A stretch of 49,846 nt of DNA, taken from positions 1 through 49,846 of the forward strand of contig NZ_PGCL01000008.1 in NCBI RefSeq assembly GCF_004297185.1. The letters are read 5' to 3'. The notes under the pieces were generated by a model. It searched no databases. It worked only from the letters and a program-made list of their open reading frames with translations, and was not told the origin of the DNA. Of the stretch, positions 40,851 through 49,846 are shown piece after piece (positions within the stretch are counted from its first letter, which is position 1; each line of letters starts with the position of its first letter). Source of the stretch: Methanofollis fontis. GTDB lineage: Archaea; Halobacteriota; Methanomicrobia; Methanomicrobiales; Methanofollaceae. Position numbers and translations under genes: made by a program.

Positions 40851-43800
40851 TCATTCTTCATTTCTTCTTCTGAAGTACAGGACGCCGGCGACAATCAGAA
40901 CGATGATGATCACCGCCCCGAACCAGAGCGACATCCCCTCTGATCTGTCTGGCGATGTCCCGGTGATCTCCGGTACCACGGTCAGATATGGCTGTTCGTC
41001 TCCGAAGAGTGCGTAGGTGCTGAAATGATCGATATGGACCGTGATTGTCCTCTGACTCTCATCGATCTCTCCGGCGATGCGCTCCCATTCGTTGCTTGAG
41101 GTGTTGAGCCACCCGACCTCTGCACTGGGTCCGAATTTCTTCCATTCGTCCTCTGAAAGAATGAATGTGAGGGCGATGTCCGGTGAGAAGGTCGTTCCAT
41201 CAGGGGTACACTCATAGGCGGAGATTGCCTGCGGGTGCTCAACCGCCCCGATTCCAGCGGCAGCCGGGAGGTCGGTTGTGGGCACGGCGACGATACGGAT
41301 CGCGTCAACCGGCCTGCCGGACGCATCGCGTGCCGTCACTCCGACCTCGATGGAGAGGCAGGCGGTATGGTCATCCGCCCACACAATCACCGGTCTCTCC
41401 ACCTCGCCGCCGGTCCCGAGCGGCAGGTCTGCCGTCGTGATAAACTCCACTCCCTCCACAGATGTTGAGGCGGGGTGGGTCACCGTCGGTTCCGGCGTAG
41501 GTGCAGGTGTGGTCTGGACCGGTGTGGGTGTCGGCGTTATCGTCGGCGTTGGTGTCGGCATATCGCTGTCATCGTTATCGTTCGGATACGAGACAGTGAT
41601 GAACCGCTGTTTTTCGGCAGTAATGGTGCCATATGCGTTCGTGGCCGTCAGGGAGACCGTGTATGGGCCCGAACCCTGGTAGATATGCACCGGGTTCTGT
41701 TCGGTTGAGGTCTGCCTGTCGCCGAAGTCCCAGAGCCATGAGGTCGGCGTGCCGGTGGTCCGGTCGGTGAACCTGACCATCAGCGGGGCAGAGCCGGAGA
41801 GCGGTGTTGCGGTGAAATCGACCGTCATCAGGTTGGTGACGGTGATGTAGTCCATCTCTTCTGCCGTGTCCTCTCCTGCCGGGTTCGTGATCGAGAGAGC
41901 GACGTCATAGGTGCCGACGGCCGTGTAGGTGTGGACCGGGTTCTGCTGGGTCGAGGTCTGCCCGTCGCCGAAGTCCCAGTGCCAGGTCTCGGGATGGCCG
42001 TCCGAGTAGTCATAGAACTGCACCATGAGCGGTGCGGACCCTGCGAGCGGGGTGGCGGAGAAGCGTGCCACCGGATCTTCGTAGACGGTGTACGCCACAA
42101 GCGCCTTGTAGGAGAAACCATCCGGCGAGAGGGCGGTGAAGGTGTAGATGCCGTCGGCATAGGTGTAGGTCGTCTCGAGGTGGGTGACCGTACCGTCGGC
42201 GGCGAGGCTGAGGATGGTGAAACTGTCCGCCCCGCCCCATGCATCCACATAGGCGGCGGAGGCGCTCATCACGATGATCGCATCGGAGACCGTGATGTTC
42301 CCGAACTTGGATTTGTTGATCTCCATCGTATAGGCCACTTCTTCGAGTTCCGCGCCTTCAGATTCGCTGACGGCGAGCTGGAAGAGTCGGCCCATCGTCT
42401 CGTTCACGGCACCACGGGTGATCGTGACATTGAGGCGGGTGTCCGGGTCGGTCAGGCCGGAGAGGGCGCCGGAGATGTTTGCACTGATGCCGGTCGTGAC
42501 CGCGCCCACGTCGCCGCTGAGGTCAACGGCATTCGTGATATTGCCGATCGAGGCACCGGTGCACTCACCGGTCCATTCCGAGGAACGGTTCTCCAGGCCT
42601 GCGGTGCGGATGGTGATGTCGATGCCGGGGTTGCGGACACAGATGGTGGTGTTGTCGTCGGTGATGGTGGCGTTCCGGTTTGCGGTGAGGTTGATGGCGA
42701 CCTCCTGCGTGGCATCGTCGAAGGTCATGTTCGAAACCGTGACGGGCCGGGTGTCATTGAGGGCGGTCGGCACCGGTGTGATGGTGATGTAACCGGGCCG
42801 CATGTCGTCGAACTGGTAGGTGGCATTCTCTCGAGTCCACTGTGGATTGATAAGCCGGAGCTGGCGTTCACAGGGCAGACCGTTCGAGTGCACCTGCAGG
42901 TCGATGAGGGAGACGACGTCCTCGCTCGTGATGGCGTCCGGGGCGGCTGCACTGACCTGGAGCCAGCCGTTTGCGTTCCTGATATCGGAGGAGACGTTGA
43001 GGCCCGGCATGGTGGCATTGGCCCGGATATCGGTCACCGTCATGACCGTGCGGTTGTACTCCATGATGAAGGAGAGGTCGGTGACCTCATTGAGCCCTGC
43101 TGCCGTGACGGTCAGGTATTTCGACGATTCGACCGGCAGTGCCCCCGAGGGTGCGTCCACGGCGGTTCGAGCCTCGACGGCGATGGCGCCGTTCTCACGG
43201 ATGACCGGCGATTCGTGGTCGGCGGTGTGGGCGGTGGCGTCCGTGATGGCGAGAGTGGCGGTCTGCCGGAGGCCTTCGATTGCGGGTGCGGACCGGAAGG
43301 TGATGTTTGCAACCGCAGCAGTGCCTTCGGCGGTGATGCCGGAGCCGTCGGCGATGGCAATGGAGACACGGCCGTTGGTGTTGTCAATCGTGGCATCGAA
43401 GACCGCCGCCTCGGTGAGGGGGGTCGGAGCGGCGCTGTCCACGGTGATGAGTGCCGGGTCATAGCCGATGGTGAAGGCGAGGGCGGTCGTGGCATCGAGT
43501 CCTTCGGCGGTCACCGGGAATTCGCCGCTCTCGTTTGCCGGGAGTCTGCCGGTGGGAGCGGTGAGCGTAATGGCAGGTGTGCTGCTCACGACGATGTAGT
43601 CTTCCCTGGTGAGGGTGTCCTGTCCATAGCCGTTTGCAACGGTGAGGGAGACGGTGTAGGTCCCCTCCTCTGTGTAGGTGTGGAGCGGGTTCCTCTCATC
43701 AGAGACATTTCCGTCACCAAATGTCCAGTTCCAGGTCTCAGGGCCGTCGGTAGAGGTGTCGGTGAAGGTCACCTGCAACGGTGCGTCACCCGAGAGGGGT

Positions 43801-46800
43801 GTGGCGGTGAACGCGGCCACCGGTGCGGTTCCGACCGGGGTGAGGGTGAAAGAGACCTCTGCTGTCTCGTCTGTGGCGACCTCTATGGATCGGGCGGATG
43901 ACGGGTTGTAGCCGGCTTTCTCGACGGTGAGCGTGTGACTGCCGACCGGGATGTCAGGGAGCGTGGTGTTCGTGAGGGCAGTGGTGTTGCAGCCGTCCAG
44001 CCAGATCCATGCTTCGTCTGGTGAGGAGGTGACATGGATCGAGCCGCTCTCCTGTGTGAGGGTAAAGAAGACCTCACTCTCCTCATCCGGCACGACCGTC
44101 ACGCTCCGGTTTGTCGGGCGCAGGTAACCGGGTTTCTCGACGGTGACCGTGTGAGTGCCGGCGGCGATACCGGTGAGGGTGGTGTTCGTGAGCTGACCGG
44201 TGTTCTCGCCGTCCAGCCAGATGGTGGCGTTCGCCGGACTGGAACCGACGCGGATGGCACCGGGGTGTGATATGAGGGTGAAGTCCACCGTTTCAATGGT
44301 GCCGACGGTTACGGTCGCAATCCTGCTCTGGGCATCGTATCCCTCCTTTTCGACGGTGACATTGTAGGTTCCGACGGGCTGATCAGCGAAGGTGAAGTTT
44401 GTGATTTCACCGGTTTCGGTGCCGTTCAGTGAGATCCGGGCACCGGCTGGTGTGGAGTTCACCTGCAGTGTGCCTGTCTGGCCAACAAGGGTGAAGTCGA
44501 CGAGTTCGGTTTCGTCCCTAGAGAGGGTTACAATCCTGCTCTGGGCGTCGTATCCCTCCTTTTCGACGGTGACATTGTAGGTTCCGACGGGCTGATCAGC
44601 GAAGGTGAAGTTCGTGCTTTCACCGGTTTCAGTGCCGTTCAGTGATATCCGGGCACCGGCTGGTGTGGAGTTCACCTGCAGTGTGCCCGTCTGGCCCACA
44701 AGGGTGAATGCGACGAGTTCGGTCTCGTCCTTCGAGAGGGTTACAATCCTGCTCTGGGCGTCGTATCCCTCCTTTTCGACGGTGACGTTGTAGGTTCCGA
44801 CGGGCTGATCAGCGAAGGTGAAGTTCGTGCTTTCACCGGTTTCAGTGCCGTTCAGTGATATCCTGGCACCTGCTGGTGTGGAGTTCACCTGCAGTGTGCC
44901 CGTCTGGCCCACAAGGGTGAATGCGACGAGTTCGGTCTCGTCCTTCGAGAGGGTTACAATCCTGCTCTGGGCGTCGTATCCCTCCTTTTCGACGGTGACG
45001 TTGTAGGTTCCGACGGGCTGATCAGCGAAGGTGAAGTTCGTGCTTTCACCGGTTTCAGTGCCGTTCAGTGATATCCTGGCACCTGCTGGTGTGGAGTTCA
45101 CCTGCAGTGTGCCCGTCTGGCCCACAAGGGTGAATGCGACGAGTTCGGTCTCGTCCTTCGAGAGGGTTACAATCCTGCTCTGGGCGTCGTATCCCTCCTT
45201 TTCGACGGTGACGTTGTAGGCTCCGACGGGCTGATCAGCGAAGGTGAAGTTCGTGATTTCGCCGGTTTCAGTGCCGTTCAGTGATATCCTGGCACCTGCT
45301 GGTGTGGAGTTCACCTGCAGTGTGCCCGTCTGGCCAACAAGGGTGAATGCGACGAGTTCGGTTTCGTCCTTCGAGAGGGTTACAATCCTGCTCTGGGCGT
45401 CGTATCCCTCCTTTTCGACGGTGACGTTGTAGGTCCCGACCGGTTTGTCTGCCAGGGTGGCGTTCGTGAGGTCTCCCGTATCAGTGCCGTTCAGGTAGAC
45501 CGCTGCTCCTGCCGGGGTGGAGTTGATCTGGAGTGTCCCGAGCTGCTGGACGAGCGTAAAGGAGACATCCTCGGTCTCGTCCTTCGAGAGGGTGACGATC
45601 TCTGTCGCCGGATCGTATCCATTCAACTCGACGGTGACATTGTAGATCCCGACCGGTTTGTCTTCGAGGGTGGCGTTCGTGAGGTCGCCGGTTGCGGTGC
45701 CGTTCAGGTATACCGCTGCCCCCGAGGGAGTGGAGTTGATCTGCAATGTCCCGAGCTGCTGGACGAGGGTAAAGGAGACATCCTCGGTCTCGTCCTTCGT
45801 GAGGGTGACGACCTCTGTCGCCGGGTCGTATCCGTCCAGTTCAACCGTGACGTTGTAGGTCCCGACCGGTTTGTCTTCGAGGGTAGCGTTCGTGAGGTCT
45901 CCCGTGGCCGTTCCGTTCAGATATACCGCCGCTCCGGAGGGAGTAGAGTTGATCTGCAACGTCCCGAGCTGCTGCACGAGCGTAAAGGAGACATCCTCGG
46001 TCTCGTCCTTGGTGAGAGTGACGATCTCCGTTGCCGGATCGTATCCGTCCAGTTCAACCGTGACGTTGTAGGTCCCGACGGGTTTGTCTGCGAGGGTAGC
46101 GTTCGTGAGGTCGCCGGTTGCGGTGCCGTTCAGGTAAACCGCCGCTCCCGCCGGTGTGGAGTTGATCTGCAATGTCCCGAGCTGCTGCACGAGCGTAAAG
46201 GAGACCTCCTCGGTCTCGTCCTTGGTGAGAGTGACGACCTCTGTCGCCGGATCGTATCCGTCCAGCTCCACGGTGACATTGTAGGTCCCGACCGGTTTGT
46301 CTGCGAGGGTGGCGTTTGTGAGGTCTCCGGTTGCGGTTCCATTCAGGTAAACCGCTGCTCCCACCGGCGTGGAGTTGATCTGCAACGTCCCGAGCTGCTG
46401 GACGAGCGTAAAGGAGACATCCTCGGTCTCGTCCTTGGTGAGAGTGACGATCTCCGTTGCCGGGTCATACCCGTTCAGTTCAACCGTCACATTGTAGGTC
46501 CCGACCGGTTTGTCTTCGAGGGTGGCATTCGTGAGGTCTCCGGTTGCGGTGCCGTTCAGGTAAACCGCCGCTCCCGAGGGCGTGGAGTTGATCTGCAGTG
46601 TCCCGAGCTGCTGCACCAGGGTGAAACTCACGTCCTCGGTCTCGTCCTTGGTGAGGGTGACGACCTCTGTCGCCGGATCGTATCCGTCCTTCAGGACGGT
46701 GACATTGTAGGTCCCGACCGGTTTGTCTTCGAGGGTTGCGTTCGTGAGGTCCCCGGTTGCGGTGCCGTTCAGGTAGACCGCCGCTCCTGCCGGAGTGGAG

Positions 46801-49800
46801 TTGATCTGCAATGTTCCGAGCTGCTGCACGAGGGTGAATGCGACCTCCTCGGTCTCGTCCTTGGAGAGGGTGACGATCTCCGTTGCCGGGTCGTATCCGT
46901 CCAGTTCAACCGTGACGTTGTAGGTCCCGACCGGTTTGTCTTCGAGGGTAGCGTTCGTGAGGTCTCCCGTGGCCGTTCCGTTCAGATATACCGCCGCTCC
47001 GGAGGGAGTAGAGTTGATCTGCAACGTCCCGAGCTGCTGGACGAGCGTAAAGGAGACCTCCTCGGTCTCGTCCTTGGAGAGGGTGACGATCTCCGTTGCC
47101 GGGTCGTATCCGTCCAGTTCAACCGTTACATTGTAGGTGCCGACCGGTTTGTCTGCGAGGGTGGCATTCGTGAGGTCGCCTGTAGCAGTGCCGTTCAGGT
47201 AGACCGCCGCTCCGGAGGGAGTGGAGTTGATCTGCAATATCCCGAGCTGCTGCACCAGGGTGAAACTCACGTCCTCGGTCTCGTCCTTGGAGAGGGTGAC
47301 GATCTCGGTCGCCGGGTCGTATCCCTCCTTTTCGACGGTGACGTTGTAGGCTCCGACCGGTTTGTCTGCGAAGGTGAAGTTTGTGATTTCGCCGGTTTCA
47401 GTGCCGTTCAGTGAGATCCGGGCGCCTGTTGGTGTGGAGTTCACCTGCAGTGTGCCTGTCTGGCCAACAAGGGTGAATGCGACGAGTTCGGTCTCGTCCT
47501 TCGAGAGGGTTACAATCCTGCTCTGGGCGTCGTAACCCTCCTTTTCGACGGTGACGTTGTAGGTCCCGACTGGTTTGTCTGCCAGGGTGACGTTCGTGAG
47601 GTCTCCCGTGGCCGTTCCGTTCAGATAGACGCTGGCTCCTGCCGGAGTGGAGTTGATCTGGAGTGTCCCGAGCTGCTGGACGAGCGTAAAGGAGACATCC
47701 TCGGTTTCGTCTTTCGTGAGGGTGACAATCTCTGTTGCCGGATCGTATCCCACCAGTTCAACGGTGACATTGTAGGTCCCGACCGGTTTGTCTGCCAGGG
47801 TTGCGTTCGTGAGGTCGCCCGTAACAGTGCCATTGAGATATACCGCTGCCCCCGAGGGAGTGGAGTTGATCTGCAATGTCCCGAGCTGCTGGACGAGCGT
47901 AAAGGAGACCTCTTCGGTCTCGTCCTTGGAGAGGGTGACGATCTCCGTTGCCGGATCGTATCCCTCCAGTTCAACGGTGACATTATACGTCCCGACCGGT
48001 TTGTCTGTGAGGGTGGCGTTCGTGAGGTCCCCGGTTGCGGTTCCGTTGAGATAGACCGCCGCTCCGGAGGGCGTGGAGTTGATCTGCAGTGTCCCGAGCT
48101 GCTGCACGAGGGTGAATGCAACCTCCTCGGTTTCGTCCTTGGAGAGGGTGACGACTTCCGTTGCCGGGTCGTATCCGTCCAGTTCAACCGTCACATTGTA
48201 GGTCCCGACCGGTTTGTCTGCGAGGGTGACGTTCGTGAGGTCACCGGTTGCAGTTCCGTTGAGATATACCGCCGCTCCGGAGGGAGTGGAGTTGATCTGC
48301 AATATCCCGAGCTGCTGCACCAGGGTGAAACTCACGTCCTCGGTCTCGTCCTTGGAGAGGGTGACGACCTCTGTCGCCGGATCGTATCCATTCAACTCGA
48401 CGGTGACATTGTAGGTCCCGACCGGTTTGTCTGCGAGGGTGGCGTTCGTGAGGTCTCCCGTATCAGTGCCATTGAGATATACCGCTGCCCCCGAGGGAGT
48501 GGAGTTGATCTGCAATGTTCCGAGCTGCTGGACGAGCGTAAAGGAGACTTCCTCGGTCTCGTCCTTGGAGAGGGTGACGATCTCGGTTGCCGGGTCGTAT
48601 CCCTCCAGTTCAACGGTGACGTTGTAGGTCCCGACCGGTTTGTCTGCGAGGGTGACGTTCGTGAGGTCGCCGGTCGCGGTGCCGTTGAGGTAGACCGCCG
48701 CTCCCCAGGGAGTGGAGTTGATCTGCAATATCCCGAGCTGCTGCACGAGGGTAAAGGAGACATCCTCGGTCTCGTCCTTGGAGAGGGTGACGATCTCTGT
48801 CGCCGGGTCGTATCCGTCCTTCAGGACGGTGACATTATAGGTCCCTACGGGTTTGTCTGCGAGGGTGGCATTCGTGAGGTCACCGGTTGCGGTTCCGTTG
48901 AGATAGACCGCCGCTCCGGAGGGCGTGGAGTTGATCTGCAGTGTCCCGAGCTGCTGCACGAGGGTGAATGCAACCTCCTCGGTTTCGTCCTTGGAGAGGG
49001 TGACAATCTCGGTTGCCGGGTCGTATCCGTCCAGTTCAACCGTCACATTGTAGGTCCCGACCGGTTTGTCTGCGAGGGTGACGTTCGTGAGGTCACCGGT
49101 TGCGGTGCCATTCAGGTAGACACTGGCTCCCGCCGGTGTGGAGTTGATCTGCAATGTCCCGAGCTGCTGCACCAGGGTGAAACTCACGTCCTCGGTCTCG
49201 TCCTTGGAGAGGGTGACGATTTCCGTTGCCGGGTCGTATCCGTCCAGTTCAACCGTGACATTGTAGGTCCCGACCGGTTTGTCTGTGAGGGTAGCGTTCG
49301 TGAGGTCTCCGGTTGCGGTGCCGTTCAGGTAGACCGCCGCTCCGGAAGGCACAGAGTTCACCTGCAGCGTTCCCACCTGCTGCATAAGCGTGAAACTCAC
49401 ATCTTCTGTCTCATCCTTTGTGAGGGTGACGATCTCCGTTGCCGGATCGTATCCGTCCAGTTCAACCGTCACATTGTAGGTCCCGACCGGTTTGTCTGTG
49501 AGGGTAGCGTTCGTGAGGTCTCCGGTTGCGGTGCCGTTCAGGTAGACCGCCGCTCCGGAAGGCACAGAGTTCACCTGCAGCGTTCCCACCTGCTGCATAA
49601 GCGTGAAACTCACATCTTCTGTCTCATCCTTTGTGAGGGTGACGATCTCCGTTGCCGGATCGTATCCGTCCAGTTCAACCGTCACATTGTAGGTCCCGAC
49701 CGGTTTGTCTGCGAGGGTTGCGTTCGTGAGGTCACCGGTTGCGGTGCCGTTCAGGTATACCGCCGCTCCTGCCGGCGTGGAGTTGATCTGCAATGTTCCG

Positions 49801-49846
49801 AGCTGCTGGACGAGGGTGAACGCAACCTCCTCGGTCTCGTCCTTGG
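40851..49846 (-). CDS. Giant PEGA-repeat surface protein with PKD and cohesin-like domains (5' end beyond window)
   Basis: More than 2990 codons are visible and the N-terminus lies beyond the right edge. In order: at least 28 PEGA domains (43830-49846); a PKD domain (about 43580-43829); two cohesin-like domains (about 43170-43575 and 42760-43165; the first has LAFTIGYDPALITVDSA and VANITFRS); a PGF-pre-PGF-like region with SPDGFSYKALVAY (about 42080-42750); two more PKD domains (WHWDFGDG, WLWDFGD; 41590-42075); a Thr/Pro linker (TPTPTITPTPTP); a beta-rich domain; and a C-terminal membrane helix with RRRNEE. The inference is a long extended stalk anchored in the membrane and carrying binding modules near the cell, heavily N-glycosylated. 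Its role could be adhesion, sheath or scaffold. Confidence 0.9.
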   Translation of the reverse strand, partial: KDETEEVAFTLVQQLGTLQINSTPAGAAVYLNGTATGDLTNATLADKPVGTYNVTVELDGYDPATEIVTLTKDETEDVSFTLMQQVGTLQVNSVPSGAAVYLNGTATGDLTNATLTDKPVGTYNVTVELDGYDPATEIVTLTKDETEDVSFTLMQQVGTLQVNSVPSGAAVYLNGTATGDLTNATLTDKPVGTYNVTVELDGYDPATEIVTLSKDETEDVSFTLVQQLGTLQINSTPAGASVYLNGTATGDLTNVTLADKPVGTYNVTVELDGYDPATEIVTLSKDETEEVAFTLVQQLGTLQINSTPSGAAVYLNGTATGDLTNATLADKPVGTYNVTVLKDGYDPATEIVTLSKDETEDVSFTLVQQLGILQINSTPWGAAVYLNGTATGDLTNVTLADKPVGTYNVTVELEGYDPATEIVTLSKDETEEVSFTLVQQLGTLQINSTPSGAAVYLNGTDTGDLTNATLADKPVGTYNVTVELNGYDPATEVVTLSKDETEDVSFTLVQQLGILQINSTPSGAAVYLNGTATGDLTNVTLADKPVGTYNVTVELDGYDPATEVVTLSKDETEEVAFTLVQQLGTLQINSTPSGAAVYLNGTATGDLTNATLTDKPVGTYNVTVELEGYDPATEIVTLSKDETEEVSFTLVQQLGTLQINSTPSGAAVYLNGTVTGDLTNATLADKPVGTYNVTVELVGYDPATEIVTLTKDETEDVSFTLVQQLGTLQINSTPAGASVYLNGTATGDLTNVTLADKPVGTYNVTVEKEGYDAQSRIVTLSKDETELVAFTLVGQTGTLQVNSTPTGARISLNGTETGEITNFTFADKPVGAYNVTVEKEGYDPATEIVTLSKDETEDVSFTLVQQLGILQINSTPSGAAVYLNGTATGDLTNATLADKPVGTYNVTVELDGYDPATEIVTLSKDETEEVSFTLVQQLGTLQINSTPSGAAVYLNGTATGDLTNATLEDKPVGTYNVTVELDGYDPATEIVTLSKDETEEVAFTLVQQLGTLQINSTPAGAAVYLNGTATGDLTNATLEDKPVGTYNVTVLKDGYDPATEVVTLTKDETEDVSFTLVQQLGTLQINSTPSGAAVYLNGTATGDLTNATLEDKPVGTYNVTVELNGYDPATEIVTLTKDETEDVSFTLVQQLGTLQINSTPVGAAVYLNGTATGDLTNATLADKPVGTYNVTVELDGYDPATEVVTLTKDETEEVSFTLVQQLGTLQINSTPAGAAVYLNGTATGDLTNATLADKPVGTYNVTVELDGYDPATEIVTLTKDETEDVSFTLVQQLGTLQINSTPSGAAVYLNGTATGDLTNATLEDKPVGTYNVTVELDGYDPATEVVTLTKDETEDVSFTLVQQLGTLQINSTPSGAAVYLNGTATGDLTNATLEDKPVGIYNVTVELNGYDPATEIVTLSKDETEDVSFTLVQQLGTLQINSTPAGAAVYLNGTDTGDLTNATLADKPVGTYNVTVEKEGYDAQSRIVTLSKDETELVAFTLVGQTGTLQVNSTPAGARISLNGTETGEITNFTFADQPVGAYNVTVEKEGYDAQSRIVTLSKDETELVAFTLVGQTGTLQVNSTPAGARISLNGTETGESTNFTFADQPVGTYNVTVEKEGYDAQSRIVTLSKDETELVAFTLVGQTGTLQVNSTPAGARISLNGTETGESTNFTFADQPVGTYNVTVEKEGYDAQSRIVTLSKDETELVAFTLVGQTGTLQVNSTPAGARISLNGTETGESTNFTFADQPVGTYNVTVEKEGYDAQSRIVTLSRDETELVDFTLVGQTGTLQVNSTPAGARISLNGTETGEITNFTFADQPVGTYNVTVEKEGYDAQSRIATVTVGTIETVDFTLISHPGAIRVGSSPANATIWLDGENTGQLTNTTLTGIAAGTHTVTVEKPGYLRPTNRSVTVVPDEESEVFFTLTQESGSIHVTSSPDEAWIWLDGCNTTALTNTTLPDIPVGSHTLTVEKAGYNPSSARSIEVATDETAEVSFTLTPVGTAPVAAFTATPLSGDAPLQVTFTDTSTDGPETWNWTFGDGNVSDERNPLHTYTEEGTYTVSLTVANGYGQDTLTREDYIVVSSTPAITLTAPTGRLPANESGEFPVTAEGLDATTALAFTIGYDPALITVDSAAPTPLTEAAVFDATIDNTNGRVSIAIADGSGITAEGTAAVANITFRSAPAIEGLRQTATLAITDATAHTADHESPVIRENGAIAVEARTAVDAPSGALPVESSKYLTVTAAGLNEVTDLSFIMEYNRTVMTVTDIRANATMPGLNVSSDIRNANGWLQVSAAAPDAITSEDVVSLIDLQVHSNGLPCERQLRLINPQWTRENATYQFDDMRPGYITITPVPTALNDTRPVTVSNMTFDDATQEVAINLTANRNATITDDNTTICVRNPGIDITIRTAGLENRSSEWTGECTGASIGNITNAVDLSGDVGAVTTGISANISGALSGLTDPDTRLNVTITRGAVNETMGRLFQLAVSESEGAELEEVAYTMEINKSKFGNITVSDAIIVMSASAAYVDAWGGADSFTILSLAADGTVTHLETTYTYADGIYTFTALSPDGFSYKALVAYTVYEDPVARFSATPLAGSAPLMVQFYDYSDGHPETWHWDFGDGQTSTQQNPVHTYTAVGTYDVALSITNPAGEDTAEEMDYITVTNLMTVDFTATPLSGSAPLMVRFTDRTTGTPTSWLWDFGDRQTSTEQNPVHIYQGSGPYTVSLTATNAYGTITAEKQRFITVSYPNDNDDSDMPTPTPTITPTPTPVQTTPAPTPEPTVTHPASTSVEGVEFITTADLPLGTGGEVERPVIVWADDHTACLSIEVGVTARDASGRPVDAIRIVAVPTTDLPAAAGIGAVEHPQAISAYECTPDGTTFSPDIALTFILSEDEWKKFGPSAEVGWLNTSSNEWERIAGEIDESQRTITVHIDHFSTYALFGDEQPYLTVVPEITGTSPDRSEGMSLWFGAVIIIVLIVAGVLYFRRRNEE
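43830..49846 (-). repeat. Tandem PEGA array, 28 units, 26 on an exact 213-bp period
   Basis: From 49846 down to 44259 every unit is 71 codons (213 bp); two diverged units (72 and 71 codons) follow to 43830. Units fall into an A type (GAAVYLNGTATGDLTN, GYDPATEIVTL) and a B type (GARISLNGTETGE, GYDAQSRIVTL, LVGQTG). Neighbouring units at 49345-49770 and at 44820-45245 are identical or nearly so at the DNA level, so expansion is recent. Each unit carries about four N-X-S/T sequons. Confidence 0.95.

Noticed and set aside
40640-40873. A 77-codon plus-strand frame running into the giant gene
   Set aside because: It overlaps the 3' end of the minus-strand gene, has no ribosome binding site, and shows no conserved-looking content.
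41931-43901. A 656-codon plus-strand open frame opposite the PKD/cohesin part of the giant gene
   Set aside because: Gly/Asp/Val-rich shadow; the minus strand carries recognisable PKD and cohesin-like domains over the whole interval.
44392-48627. A series of plus-strand open frames of 62-66 codons repeated every 213 bp
   Set aside because: They are antisense shadows of the PEGA units; their periodicity and near-identity derive from the minus-strand repeat and they lack independent signals.
43830-49846. Consideration of the regular repeats as a CRISPR array
   Set aside because: The 213-bp units are coding throughout, with no short repeat/unique spacer alternation and no cas genes.

Overview
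The window looks like chromosome of a GC-rich methanogenic archaeon of the order Methanomicrobiales; Methanofollis or Methanoculleus-like is my inference. Directly archaeal genes are TFB, Gar1, SRP19, ribosomal proteins S8e and S6e and aIF5B. Start codons are preceded either by GGAGGTGATC-type ribosome binding sites or by TATA boxes about 27 nt upstream of the start codon (leaderless genes). Several genes end in oligo-T tracts. Two tRNAs are present, Ala(CGC) and His(GTG). I see no insertion sequence, provirus, CRISPR array or replication origin.

Layout. 1-7.5 kb holds cell-surface proteins: the end of a PGF-pre-PGF protein, a TIGR00266 protein, a papain-like protease fused to a NosD beta-helix, and a secreted PKD/dockerin protein. 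7.5-17.9 kb is mostly housekeeping: an MFS exporter, tRNA-Ala, the minus-strand run srp19, PHP phosphoesterase, gar1 and tfb, then hypB, S8e (with an apparent ATA start codon), a DsrE protein, two small proteins (one DUF2240), infB-S6e, tRNA-His and a second MFS protein. 18-22.7 kb holds an HAE3-type RND exporter, a TrmB regulator and a small siroheme sulfite-reductase-like protein. 22.7-32.7 kb carries carbon and sensory functions: an HTH-PAS regulator divergent from acetyl-CoA synthetase, an aldehyde dehydrogenase, a 990-residue REC-PAS5 histidine kinase, a lipoprotein and an alpha/beta hydrolase. 32.8-40.6 kb has a third MFS transporter, DUF3795, a ferredoxin-type aldo/keto reductase, an iron-sulfur flavoprotein, a broken MerR/GyrI regulator, a zinc-finger membrane protein, NudC and a B12-dependent ribonucleotide reductase.

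40.85 kb to the right edge is one giant minus-strand gene that runs off the window. It has at least 28 tandem PEGA domains, 26 of them on an exact 71-residue (213-bp) period, followed by PKD domains, two cohesin-like domains, a Thr/Pro linker and a C-terminal membrane anchor. The array shows mosaic repeats that record recent recombination, and about four N-glycosylation sequons per repeat. Together with the dockerin protein at 6-7.5 kb it raises the possibility of a cohesin-dockerin surface assembly.

The strongest points for a second look are the ATA start of S8e, the palindromic TATA box centred between hypB and srp19, the mosaic PEGA array with the possible cohesin-dockerin pair, the eroded MerR/GyrI gene, and the palindromic boxes between acs and its divergent regulator.
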